From: Scleroderma bovista
Lineage: Eukaryota > Basidiomycota > Agaricomycetes > Boletales > Sclerodermataceae
Length of the DNA stretch: 45,002 nucleotides
Assembly (NCBI GenBank): GCA_037178675.1
Contig: JAYMGJ010000071.1
Location: forward strand, 1-45,002
Reading direction: 5' to 3'
Made by a program: the position numbers and the translations under genes. Shown here in pieces: positions 20,546-32,830 of the stretch. The notes below the pieces were generated by a model. The model ran no database searches. It was not told where the DNA came from and was given only the letters and a program-made list of their open reading frames with translations. The stretch's first letter is position 1, and every line of letters starts with the position of its first letter.

Positions 20546-23500
20546 CGTCCACAATCCGGCTGTTCTGATAAAATGGTGAGAAAAGAATCACATTTCTGCG
20601 TGCCCCTCGATGATCTGCACCTACTTGTTGCCATACGATTTGCTGTACGCCCAACACCCATGCTCTCCATCTGTTCTCTGAAACACCCACCATCTTGGTA
20701 TCCCGAACTTCGAATCGATGGAGTGGCCAGTCATTTGGCATCCGTATTGATAATTCAAGCACCTGCTCGTCGACAGTATATGATGCTGCGACCTCGTTGA
20801 GCGCCGAAGATACTTTGATAACTAGATTTTCGGTAGTCAATAGCTCGGAGTCTGGTCGGGGCTGTCGAATTAGAGCCAGCTCTGCCCTGACGATTCCGGG
20901 TGAGAGGTAAGACGACGTGTAATCAATGACACGAGTGAGAAGTTGCTTATCCGTGCAATCGCTGATCCAGCTCCTTATCAGCGCAGGGACAGTGAGGAGC
21001 GCGCGATGATACAAATGGGCAGCCAGTAGTCGAATGCAGAGAGAATTTGCAGGCTCGTAGGCTGAAAATAGGTGAGTAAACAGCTGGCCCGTGAACGTAC
21101 GTATTCCTTACTGTCGAAGTAAAAATCATCCACAGCCCACATGTCTAGTTTAAATGTATTTTTACCCCCAGTGAACAGACCAAGGATATCAAAGATAGTT
21201 GGAATGAAGTATTGCGAAATAATATCGAGGCTCTTTATGTGGTTGACGTAGCTGGATCTAACTTTCAATGACTACGTCTGATGTCAGCCTTGTTGCTTTC
21301 AACACATACGTGAAGTTACTCACAGCATCAACGAAGAGATCAAACACAATCATCCAAGTGAGCAAATATCCGGACACCTCTTGGTTCCGCGAATTGGAAA
21401 TGTCATCTAAATCAAAGTCACCCAGACTTTGTCGTAGCAAAGCGAGTAGTTCTGCAGGCAGCTCAGCTTTGACAACATCTTCTGTGTCAACACCCGCTTC
21501 AATGACGAAGTGCTCTGTAAGTTTGTGGGCGGCTCGCTGGAGTAGGTGATAGCTCATCTTCTGGACGTCGGAGGAGTGATCTGTGATAAGGTGCAAAAAC
21601 TGATAGGGGAATCAGCGTGTCACGAAGGAACACCGTAGATGTTTCTTTACCGTCGTTAAAGTCTTTTCGTCCATCATGGAGGACGACATGTCTTGGACAA
21701 TTGATATTGCCAGCTCGCGACAGAGAGCACGAGGATCAGAATAAGGCATTTCACCTGTATGGAGTTTAGTTCAAGAATGTTGGTTTATCGCATGCAACTC
21801 ACGAGTATCAACAGCGACGATATTCCTAATTAGACTCAAGATTGCCTTTCGACGATTCTCCCAGCCTTCGCGCAGCGATCTATTCGTTGCTACTAGACTT
21901 TCAATGGTGACGACCAGTTGCAATGTACGTCCAAGGGTCGCTAGAGTGTCTGATTCCTCCAAAGAACAGGTCTAGAATGAAGTGCGTATCATGTCAGCAA
22001 ACACAATTTCAGCCTGTGGAAGTCGTTCATCTTACCTCAAGATTGTTTTCCACAACGTCCCAAATAAAGTCCCAGTGCGACCCAGACACGTCCTGCAGAA
22101 TAGGCGCAAGGTGTCGGAAGACTAATGTCATCATGCTCGCCAAATCCTCGTCGACGTCTTCGTCCCCCTCTGCAATCCATACTTGGCAAGCACGCATCAC
22201 ATTCACAGCACGGTGTTGCGGGAGGAACACCACATCCGAATCCGGATCTGGTGCGCTTGCACAAAGCAAGCGAAGATATTTCAGTCCAGTTGTATCAGAA
22301 TCTGTAGGACTCACACCCAGGAGGGCTGCGGCCAATTCGTTACGATACCTATCGAGCCTCGGAGGTTCTGGTGCATACGCTGTGATACAGGCCAAGATCA
22401 CGATGGCAGTCTGGGGAGCTTGGAGGCGTTCAAGTAAATTAAACAGATGTAGCTAGACCGCAACAAACAACGTACCTGATTTCTCGAGCTGTCGTACAAG
22501 TGTGAGCCACAAATCTGCATCCTCTCTAGCCGCGTCGACAAACAGGTGCTGTAGCACTGTCCGCAATATAAGTGCATCCCGAACAGTGTCGCCTTCTATG
22601 GATTTGCGGGCGACTTCAACAACGAATGCCGCATGACTACCCTTGTCCACACTCAGATTATTCCTTTCACTTTTCAACAATGTTCCTACTGCCCGAACAT
22701 GGACTCCGTCCTCGATCCGGCTCAGTAGGTACGTTGTCAGTGCATGTACTCTCTGCTGAAGCCCCTTCGCAATCTCGCGCCTTTCTAGGGCGACAGGATC
22801 TCTACCCGGTTTAACGTCCGATGAACCTCCTAATACAGCGTTGCGCTCATCTCCCACCTGCACGTATTCTGCAGTGTACACTCCGAGTGCGATCACATGA
22901 CGTAGTGCCCACAGATGCGTCCGAGCCTCAGTGCGCGCCAAGGATAAATATGTGAGGAGTGCAGAAACGGCGCGGCCATAAGGGTGGAGTGGTAGAATGT
23001 GAACAGCATCGTGATCCACGATGAGATCGGGAATATTTTCTTCTTCGGAAATGGAAGTGGGGATGGTCCAATCCATTAGAGCAAGGCTTGGTGAAACCGC
23101 TGAGGCAGGGAGATCGTCGAGAAGTGCATCCAGCTCGGAGCGCGATGGAAGAATGTCCGATAAGACGTCGATTGGGAGGCCAGGTACACCCCGCGAAAGC
23201 GCACGAATGACATGATCGGGACTGACGGAAGATGTAAGCAACAAGATCAAAGAGGATAAAACACAGGCAAAACCAGAAGGAAAAGCAATAGTAACGTACC
23301 GCGCCAAAACCCTGCTGTTCACAATGCTCCTGCGTAGTTGTTCTTTCAGGAGCGCACTTACAACCTGTCTTATTTCCTCCATTCCAGCTCGGTCGCCATC
23401 TGTCGCAATAAATTTGCTCCAAATCATGCGTGCTTCTTCGGTTTCTTTCATGCCTTTATCATCAATATCGCCCGGAGACGGTATGATGAAAGCCAAAAGT

Positions 23501-26500
23501 GCCACCCCCACATACAGGTCTGCGCCTTTTTCACCTGTAATCTGGTGCCCCGCATTCATTAGCCTCCCCACGAGCTTCAGCTCCAGACCGACAGACGCCG
23601 CACAAAAGTTGTCAGTGTCGATGAGGCCTGAGTGAGGTATTCCAGCAGCCTGCAACGCGTTTTCTGCGTACCTTCCGATGTTCTGCGATAATGTCTGCGT
23701 CATAGCTTCCAGCCCTTCCGATGAAAGGAAATAGACTGCCAGTGTACGTACATGTAGGTCATGCCAGAGAAGGAGTGAGACCACTTACTATATACACTCA
23801 GTAAACTGTCCAACAACCCCTCGACAATAGCTTCTGGTTGACATTTCACTCCATATCCTAGTAGCTTGAAGAGTTGCGCATCCATAGCGCCAGATGCACC
23901 ACGAAGGTGAGCAGGGAGTGAACCCTCCTCAGCAGCCGAAAGAACGGACGCGAGCAATGCTTTCACAGAGCCGGCCTGATCGAGAAGCGTGGGGAGTGAT
24001 GATGCATAGGATGCAGTAGAAGTTAGGACACCCGTCCAGAACAATTGAGTTTTGTCTAATGCATCAGGAGTCCCAGCTTCGGAGCGATGCTTCAGATAAG
24101 AAGTAACGGCAGATGGCGAAGACCTCAAAAGCATTGAACTATGGATAGAGAATAGCGCATCTACCCTCTGCAAAGTCCACCACATTCCCGAGGATCGGTA
24201 TCGTGACCCAGGTCGCACCAGAAAATTAGTGAACGCGCACATTAGAAGGCTGTACTCAGTGCACAGAAGCATACACCCACCGAAGTGAAGTCGGGATCTT
24301 CAAATAGCGCTGAGCCGAAGGTACCGATAACAGATACGAGACGTGCAACCTTGGCCTCCACTTGCTTTTCTTTTTCAGTCTCGCGGAGCGCTTCCTCCAC
24401 AATCTGGAGAACGTCCGAAACATGTTCTCTAATGAACGCATGGGTCCGTTGTTCTGCAAGCGTGTCTGGCGCGAATGTGGTACCGAAAACGCGCAAAAAC
24501 GTTGGAGCTAGACCTGGCGATTGTGTATTTTCCTTTGACAGTCCACCAGCGATCGCATCGAACGTGACTTCGAACAGATCTACAGCATCAGTGTCAGTTA
24601 ATGTCGAGTCATACAGTAGTCCCACGGAAGATGACGATGAATGTGTACCTTCACCAATCTTGCTGACTCTGCCCAGGGCACCTGCAACAGCACTAGCAGC
24701 CTCGACCTCGTCAACGCGGAGAGTACGGGTACTGATGGCGTCCCCTAGCGCACTGAACTGTGTCGCTAACAAGGACCGTGCCCTTTCCCTTTCACTATCC
24801 CTTAAGGTTCTCGTTTCGATGACAGGCTGTTCGGGTGCACCCGCCTTTTTCTCGACCTCTTCACAAGCCCTCCGTACAAGAAACACAAGACACTCCAGCA
24901 ACGCCCGGAGCCAAGCAGCAGCTGCACGTCGCTCTGGAAGGACACGCGCATACAGCGGGGACCACAGTGCATCTAGAAGCTGATCGACAGGCGGCGAAGC
25001 CAGTGACCGCGGAAGAATCTACCAGTTATATTGATGAGCATAAGCAATGGTCAGGGAAAAGCGGTCGGTGCCAGTGGCGCCAACATCATCGGACACTGTC
25101 CCCGAAAACACGGCAGGCGAAAAAAGAAAGGATAAGGACTCACTGCCTCGGGAATTCCGGCCACAACCACCAAGACGAGTTGATACCCTTCTACTGCATT
25201 CCCCGCACAACCCAATTCGAGGAAGCCCAGGAACTCGCGGAACGCAGGAGAAGCCAGTGTCTGACCTTCCTTGGAGGGCTGCGAGTTTGGATCCGACCCA
25301 GGCGCGTTATTCACTTCTTCGGCATCTGCGTTAGCGACATCCTCAGCCTCTGATTCCCCTTCCCCTTCCCCTTCCGAACCCTCCCCGCTTTCTTGGTCTG
25401 GATCGCCATCTTCCTCTTGATACCCATGGATAGCACGCTCTGCATCAATTGACCATGCTTGAGGGTAGTCTGTTTAGTAATCTATTAGCGTTGTCTCCGG
25501 AACAGGAGAGATAGATACAATCCAAGCTTGGTACGCACCTCTCAGAAGTATTAATAACGGCCTAGCGAGGACACCCCGTACTCCCGTATCCGTCTCAACC
25601 CACGCTGAACGTAAGACAGCAGAAGACAAGACTCGCAGAATATCAAGCGGCAATGCCCCTGAAAGTCATACACAGAATGCACAGTAATGGTGAATATATC
25701 AGACCATAAGTAAGAACTAAACGCGTACCTCTCTTAGGGTCGACGATACTTGCAACAAGTGCCCATGCCGCACGACGCACTTGTGGCTGGGAGTATCCAA
25801 AGCATGTTCTAGCACCGAGTCCCCCTTTGCTCCTTTCTTCCATACTGTCAGAATCCTCAGTGGTTGAGGTGTATGGGCACACAGGTCCAGGATGGAGGGA
25901 GGACCAAAAATATGAAGACGACAAAACTTGAATAAAAGGCTGGAGCGTCGAGACAAGAGCTGTATCGAACTGGAGGACAGACGAGGATTCATGGGCGAAC
26001 AGATTGGAAAGGTAGTTCTCTGTACCAAATGATGAGCATACTTCCACGCGTGCACGCAGAGGATGAGCAACAACACCAGAAAGGTTTCACTCATAGCAGG
26101 GAAAACGATTACGTACCAATGACCCATCTCACAGCACCAAGGGCGCTTGCTCTCAAACGTCCATTTCGGTCCGATTCGCTCTCCTCACCTGCGGTGTCGC
26201 TTGGTGCTGGAGAATCCGATCTCAGAGACGGTTGCGAGTGAGGCTCTACTGCTGGGGGAGGAACGTAACGTCCACTCTTTTTTATTGGAAGGGGTTGGCC
26301 ACTTTTCTTTCCCTGTACCACCTTACCTGAAGCAGTGTGGATGACAGGGGGCATTACAGGTGCCGCTACAGGGTTCAGTGTGGCATGAAGTCCGGCGGGG
26401 TCGAGCACTGCACGGTAAGAAAAGCCAAGTAACGCGACAATAATAGGTCGTGTAAGGTTAAGGCAGGGCAGAGGACTTGCGTTTGGGAAGCTGCTGGTGA

Positions 26501-27234
26501 ATTCGGTCAAAGCGCGGTTCGCCACGGTTGCAACGCCACGATCGACGTCGTGAGCAAGCATCATCCATGTTCCTAGTACAGAGTCTAGTTCATCCTGAGA
26601 CGCTTGCTCTTGAGCCCAGCGCACAAGTGCAGATCGTGAGGGAGGTAAACGGATGAGGCAAGTCTGCAGTGACGCTGCAAGAAGGCGGATACGACGAGCT
26701 GGATGGGAGAATAAACCGGGAAGACGATGTAACTTTCCTTGAGTAGGTAATGGTAGAAGACGCGAATACGACGATAGGACTCACCCACACAGGGAGCATC
26801 TCTGTCACGATATGTGCCTTCTCACTACCAGCATCGTCTCCCTCTGCGACACCCGATGACTCCTTTGCAGTCTCGTTTACCCATTTCGACAGTTCTTCTA
26901 ATGCCTTTGTTCTTGTCACTACATCCTTCTTGCCAAGACTCCTCAATACGATGACGAGCTCCGGTGGTAATGTCCTGGCTAAACCTATTGTATCGAGGGG
27001 ATCGAGCTGGGGCGGGGCGGGTTTTACTGGCGGGATGTATGTTTTCTCCCTCTTCCGAGCCTCTTTCAGTTCTCTCTTCGTATACTTTGTATTCTTCGGA
27101 GGTTTCGTAGCCGGGAGGGGCGACGAGGGCGGTTGATTGGAAGTGGAACCAGTTGTGGCCGTTGCCGCAGCGGCCTTGCGTGCATTCTTCTTTCGCGTTC
27201 CAGATGTTGCTGATGACTTTTGACCCTTTGCCAT
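20226..27234 (-). CDS. LTN1: Listerin, E3 ubiquitin ligase of ribosome quality control
   Basis: Ltn1 binds 60S subunits carrying stalled nascent chains and ubiquitinates them within the ribosome quality control complex. The start MAKGQKSSATSGTRKKNARK fits the family. It is followed by the conserved N-terminal domain (DTIGLARTLPPELVIVLRSL, KKDVVTRTKALEELSKWV), a very long HEAT-like alpha-helical middle over many exons, and a C-terminal RING. The RING reads VECAICYS, intron, SLPQKPCRTCKNRFHASCLY, intron, WFKTSHSSSCPLCRS, giving all eight ligands in a C4-H-C3 order. By rough count the protein is about 1,900 residues, somewhat longer than yeast or human listerin. An acidic EG/ES repeat encoded by CCCTTC hexamers lies near 25350-25385. 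Some introns are a multiple of three and stop-free, so a few exon borders are uncertain. Its tail has been duplicated at 16978-17289. Confidence 0.93.
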
Positions 27235-27364
27235 CGTGTACGATGGTTGTCGTCGCCGTTTGAAGCAGCGAGATCGGAAGTACACGGGGTCCACAGCAAG
27301 AAACGGTCTTCTGGGGTCTCGCCCTTCTAGAGGCTATATTATTTTCGACGCGAAACAAGGTTGG
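27235..27364. promoter_or_regulatory. Divergent promoter region, LTN1 / MSS116-like helicase
   Basis: Only 130 bp separate the two start codons, which face away from each other, so both genes must share this short interval or have control elements inside coding DNA. No TATA box is evident. Shared regulation is an inference from position only. Confidence 0.55.
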
Positions 27365-29642
27365 ATGAAGACTACTTGCATGTCATCGTGGCTCACAACG
27401 AGTACGCTCAGCAGGCCAACATGCCGAAGCGGACTCAGACGACTGCGATGGACGTCGACTCTGGCGCAAAAACGGAGCGAACCTTTGGCGTCGGTGTACT
27501 CACCTTCGACGGCGACGGAACAAGTGTCTGACACTCCCACTTTCGACTCGTTGAAGGGCAAAATCTCTGATGAAACCCTGAGAGCACTCACCTCGAAACC
27601 ATTCCATCTCAAACAGATGACCTTCGTACAGTCCCTCGTTACAGAGCTCCTCCCTGGCCTCTCCGATCCCTACAATGCCTCTACTCCAGCCAACCCCGAC
27701 ATACCCCGGGATTTGCTCGTCCGTGCCCGTACTGGAACAGGAAAGACCCTCGCCTTTCTAATCCCCGCTGTCGAAAATCGGCTCAAAACAGCACATCAGC
27801 ATGCTCAGGAAGTGGTTGGTTCCTCTGGACTTTCCTCATCAGGGCTCGTACCCCGAGCTGCCAGTGCCTTCCGGCGTACATCTCCCGGACCACTCATTCT
27901 TTCACCAACGCGAGAGCTTGCCATCCAGATTGCAAACGTTGCTCTTAAACTCACTGAACATCACCCGAATTTTCAGGTCAGACTATTTGTCGGAGGTGCT
28001 AGCAAGACGGCACAATTATCTCAGTGGAAGTCCAGTCATCGTGATATCGTGGTCGCAACCCCTGGGCGCATGCGTGATCTCCTTGAAAATTCATCGCATG
28101 TACGCGAGAGCATGAAAAGTTGCAACTTTGTACGTCGACTCGGGATATACATCGTATTATTCTAACTCTTTCCCTAGCTCATCTTAGATGAGGCAGATAC
28201 CCTTCTCGACTTGGGTTTCCGGGATGACATCGATGCCATTGCTAAATTTTTGGCTCCCCCACGGACGCGACAAACCTTCCTCTTCAGTGCGACGCTCTCC
28301 CGACGAATCAGGCAAATTTCCACTGCTCTCCTGTCACCAAGTCACCGGTTCCTTGATGCATCCCCTCCTACTTCCGATTCCCCAGCTCCGGTTGACTCGA
28401 TAAAAGGAAACGCACGAGTGCCTTGGGCAGTGGAATCGGATGATGAACTTACCACCCACGCTCACGTTCCTCAATACTACACCCCTCTCCCATCGGTCGA
28501 CGCCCAAGTCCCAACCCTTCTTCGCATGATTGCCCATGACCAGCTAGCCCACGGCTCGGATTCCAAAATAATCCTCTTTTGCCCTACGACCCACTCGACA
28601 GCCTTTTTCTCTACGGTCTTGCGCGAGTTGGCTTCTGACGGCAGCCTACCAATAAACAACACACGCGTTATTGAAATGCATTCCAAGCTCACGCAATCTG
28701 GTCGGCAACGTGCCAGCAATGAATTCAGGTCTGGTCAACTACATCGGCATGGCAACAAAAAGTTGGGACGTGCTATCAAGGTTCCCTCAATTCTCGTCAC
28801 TAGCGACGTGTCAGCGCGCGGCGTCGACTACCCAAATGTCACCCGCGTCATTCAGCTCGGTGTTCCGAGTTCCGAGGCTCTTTACGTGCACCGCGTCGGT
28901 CGTACAGGTAGGGGCGCTTCCACGCTTGGACCTTCCGGTCAACCATCGCCTTTGAAAACACAGACTTTAACCGACGCTGAGGGCACTTCCGACACCACTG
29001 CAGAACCCCGTCACCGCGCAGATCTTCTCCTTCTGCCATGGGAGACAGGTTACCTCCGCCAACAGCTCACCCAATTCCCAATCAAAAAACTTTCGGTCGA
29101 TGAACTTCAATCTCGGGTTGCTGCATTAGCGTCTGCCCCATCGTGTCTATATCGAGGTGCTGCAGCTTTATACGGCACATCCTTAACGACAGACGGCGCC
29201 AACCCTGCTACCGAAAAATTGACAGATCCCCTATCGAGTCGTTTCGTCTCTCTTCGTCCGCTCCTTGACACCGAGGCAGTTCGTCAGACAGCCTCGTCTT
29301 TCCTGGGCCATTACCTCACGCTCTCCGGGCAGCTGGGTGTTCCACACGGAAAAATTCTCGACAGTATTGCAGCCTGGTCAAGTATGTTCGGTGTCGAGAT
29401 GGGTACGTCTATTTGTTTGTTGGTAGACCTTTGCATGAAATCTCAACACTAATTGAATGTTACGCTATCCAGGTCGACCCAGCGAGTCGTGGCTCCGTCG
29501 TATGGGCATCCAACTCGAGAACAAGGACCGTTCCAAACGAAAGAATATCGGAGATTTCATTAGCTCTTCGATGGGTCGGAATGGAGCACGTGACCGTAAC
29601 AGGTGGGAGGGGAGGGGCAGTAAGCGCGGAAGGCAATATTAA
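27365..29642 (+). CDS. MSS116: Mss116-like mitochondrial DEAD-box RNA helicase
   Basis: ATP-dependent RNA helicase or RNA chaperone; the Mss116/CYT-19 group assists mitochondrial intron splicing and translation. Three exons (27365-28129, 28178-29402, 29473-29642) give 719 residues. Motifs in order: ARTGTGKT (Walker A, about residue 120), SPTRELAIQ, ATPGRMRDLL, LILDEADTLLDLGF (DEAD), FLFSATLS, VTSDVSARGVDYP and YVHRVGRTGRG. The N-terminus (MKTTCMSSWLTTSTLSRPTC then RRLRW) is rich in Ser, Thr and Arg with no acidic residue, which fits a mitochondrial presequence. The C-terminal tail is basic (RDRNRWEGRGSKRGRQY), typical of this subgroup. An upstream in-frame ATG was not found, so 27365 is preferred. 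The subgroup call rests on overall resemblance and the presequence. Confidence 0.88.
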
Positions 29643-30022
29643 GTTATACCTTCCCCCTCCCCAGGAGTCCGAAAGATCCGATATTTGGCCGAATCGTGAC
29701 CTTAATCCCTGTGGTAGCCACTCGTCCCGGCCATACTGGAAGACTGGACGACTTCATTTCTTACACTCACCCCTCAATGTCACACATTCCCAACGTACTT
29801 TATGATTCGTATTATTTTGGATATCTAGATTGACCACATGGAATACTGTGGTCTCCATGGTATAGAGATAATGTAATTCATCAGGGCAGTAAGATATTAC
29901 AAGTTTAGTTGCAATAAGCTACATAGCACTTCAAGACGTGAGTCCTGCAGGCACTTGAGCAATGAATTTTCAGTTTGCACATTCTGGTGCACACTACCCC
30001 CTCTCATTTCCTCCTACTGACG
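29643..30022. other. Convergent intergenic region, no gene seen
   Basis: About 380 bp between the 3' ends of the helicase (+) and CTP synthase (-) genes. AT-rich stretches near 29800-29900 may carry 3' end signals for one or both. No open frame of interest. Confidence 0.5.
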
Positions 30023-32586
30023 TTAGTCATCAACGGGAGTGGCCCACCCAGTCATGCTTCCAACCCGGACAGGATGCTCCATGGTACGTAAACGTAGAGT
30101 CTCCTCACTCACCATCGCTCCCTCCGGGTGAGGCGGACGGTAGTTCCGTACCTGTTCTTCAAGTTGTTCAGCGAGCACATTTTGACCACACGACGCAGCG
30201 ATAAACCCGAGGAATGGCGGGGACGGGTTGAGAGGGCGCGAGCAGAGCTCAGGGTGTGGCTGCAGGCCGAGGAAGAACGGGTGATCTGTTATATACCCCA
30301 GCACCACATTGCGAAGAGAAGAACGATCAGTCATATGTACACGACGGATGACGTCATACGTACCCTTGAGCTCAAGAATTTGCATACGTTCTCCCTTTTC
30401 GTCCTTGCCCACAAAGGTAAGCCCGCTTGCTTCGAGCCGTGGGACCTGCTCGGGGTTAACCTCATAGCGGTGGCGATGTCGCTCCCACATCTTATCGACG
30501 TTTCCATAGAGCTTTCGCGCTTTGGACCATGTGGCAGGGCTATCAATGGAAGGTTCAGCTTTGCTCGGTGTTGTGGCAGCATCATTTTCATTGTCAGAAG
30601 GGTCTGAGGAGCCATTGGCTAGGGCCGAGATAGAGTGGGACTCTACGGCTGGCGTGCCCTGGAAAACGGTTGGTCGGAGGCCCAGTCGCATGGTTCCGCC
30701 CATATGGGTACGAGAAACTTCCGGCATAAAAATGATAAATGGGTTCAGTGTACCGGGAACAAATTCGGTGGATTGAGCGTCTGGTGGAACAGCTGTGGCA
30801 ATAATTCGCTGGAAAGCATCTCAGGGGGCTCACCATGTTCACCGAGAACATTCCTGGCCCACTCTAGCACCGCCATTTGGAACCCAAGACAGATACCCAG
30901 GAACGGGACCTTTTGTTCCCTTGCCCACTTGATTGCGAGTATCATCCCTTCAGTTCCACGTTGGCCAAAGCCTCCTGGAACCAGGATACCGCTTTCCCGC
31001 TAATATGATTGCGTGTTCATTCGGGAAAATGGAATACTCTTACCCTGCCCCGACTAATGCACGCCACGCATCGTGGTATTTTGCAGGGTCCGTTCCCTGG
31101 ACAGGTGGTTCCAAGTACGATGACTCCACCCACTATTATACCAGTACATCGGTGAGGATCGATATGACTAGATAGTGAGACGAACCTGGATTACAAGTTT
31201 TCGATGAACACGGAACGCTGAATGTTCCAGCGCTTTGATAACAGACATATAGGAATCCTTGAAATCGGTATACTTTCCGATAAGTACGATATTAACTTCG
31301 TCAAAATAGCGTTCTTGGCTGAAGGTATCCGGGTCATCTATGAGAAGGGGACTAACGGAGTAGAGGAAACATACGCTTTCGTCATGGCTTTCCATCTCTC
31401 CTCAACAGATAGACCTTTCTGAGTCATTGCTACAGAGATATTTAATGATGCAAGATTAAGTCTTGTGCGTAGATATTCGATAATTCCTTGAGATTGTAGC
31501 AGAAGAGGGACATGATATACGGATGACACATCGTGCACGCCCAAGACTTGGTTGGTCGATACGTGACAAAACATAGAAATCTTGTCTTTTGTTGCCCTTT
31601 CGAGGGGATGAGCTGTCAACAATCGGCAGGCAATCTGTTCCATAAATGTAAATGGGTATACATGGTAAAGGGAGTAACGAACGAGATCCGGCAACAAACC
31701 CAGCCCACGCAAAGCATGGACTGTGGTTTGGGTAGGCTTCGTTTTCTGCTCGCCGTGCATGTCTGGCACGAGCGAGACGTGGATGAGTGCAAAGTTTTCA
31801 TAACCGACACGGAACTGGAATTGTCGCATTGCTTCGACGAAGGGGGCAGATTCGATATCGCCCACTGTACCACCCAGCTGCATCGACTAAGACCGTATCC
31901 AGCTCAAAAGAGCTGACATGCATACCTCTATGATACAGACATCGGGTTCTTCTCCCGAGTCATCTACGGGGATTTTAGATACACGTTCTATCCAGTCCTG
32001 GATAGCGCTGGTGACGTGTGGTACGATCTATAGTACAGGCATTAACCTGGTTGTGATCACGTGTGCTCGTTTGGATCTTGCCTGTACTGTCTTTCCAAGA
32101 TATTCTCCCCTCCTCTGCGCAAGCGATGTTGTTAGCAACGCGATGGATGATAGTACATGATCCCACCAACCTCCCTCTCGATAACCGTGCGATAGATCTT
32201 ACCGGTCGTAATATTATTATCTTTTGATAAAGTGACATCCAGATATCGTTCATAGTTTCCGAGATCCAAGTCGACTTCACCCCCATCGTTCAATACAAAG
32301 ACCTCACCTAGATGGCGCCGATTCAGGCAAGGGATGGTCTATTATACTCATTGTCTTACCATGTTCGGTGGGTCGCATCGTTCCAGCGTCTATGTTCATA
32401 TAAGGATCTATCTTGATGGCAGTGACCTTGAGGCCAGCCGTCTTCAACAGAAGGCCAGTCGAAGAGGCTAAGTGCGCGATGGCGTAAACGCGGGGGACGC
32501 GCATTCTTGCTGCTGTCAAACGCACCGATGATGCCCTTCCCGATGCCACTGACGACACCTCCGGAGACAAGGATGTACTTGGTCAT
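30023..32586 (-). CDS. URA7: CTP synthase
   Basis: Makes CTP from UTP, ATP and glutamine in the cytosol, the last step of de novo pyrimidine nucleotide synthesis. Start [18 protein letters not shown] is the family hallmark. The synthetase domain follows ([58 protein letters not shown]), then the class I glutamine amidotransferase domain with [15 protein letters not shown], the nucleophile motif [10 protein letters not shown] and, near the end, [11 protein letters not shown] and HPELCSRP with the catalytic His-Glu. About ten introns. One seems to use a GC donor (after ...LGKTVQ, near 32075). The intron after NVLGEH is 53 nt and restores the frame into DAQSTEF. No disabling change was seen. The C-terminal 40 residues are variable and the exact stop could shift if a last intron exists near 30110. 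Confidence 0.93.
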
Positions 32587-32830
32587 CACTGCAGTAGATC
32601 AACGAGTGGCAACTGGCAAGCTGGACAGTGGTAGCTCGCAAATTTCTTCGTCTCAGGCCCGCGACCCTAAATAAAGGATGTCAGGGGCACAGCCACATCT
32701 TTTCACAGACCGGTCCCTGGGCCGTTCCGCTCGCCGAAAGGGAACTTCCATGTTCGGAATATCGCCGGCGGTCGATGACGTCGCCGAGATCTCGGCGTCG
32801 TGACTTCTTCTTTTGGCAAAAGCCCCCTGT
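32587..32830. promoter_or_regulatory. Upstream region of CTP synthase
   Basis: About 244 bp between the CTP synthase start and the stop of the dehydrogenase gene on the same strand. It should hold the CTP synthase promoter. No specific element was recognised. Confidence 0.4.

Noticed and set aside
24285..24983. 232-codon plus-strand frame inside LTN1
   Set aside because: It is the antisense shadow of a well supported LTN1 exon, rich in Ser and Thr as expected for such shadows.
30128..30607. 159-codon plus-strand frame inside CTP synthase
   Set aside because: Antisense to the conserved amidotransferase half of CTP synthase. No domain.
30788..30840. Apparent frameshift in CTP synthase after NVLGEH
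   Set aside because: Explained by a 53-nt GT-AG intron on the minus strand that restores DAQSTEF and the conserved [17 protein letters not shown].
12420..32586. Possible pyrimidine gene cluster (permeases plus CTP synthase)
   Set aside because: LTN1 and a helicase lie between, and CTP synthase is a housekeeping gene. The distance and mixture give no support for a functional cluster.
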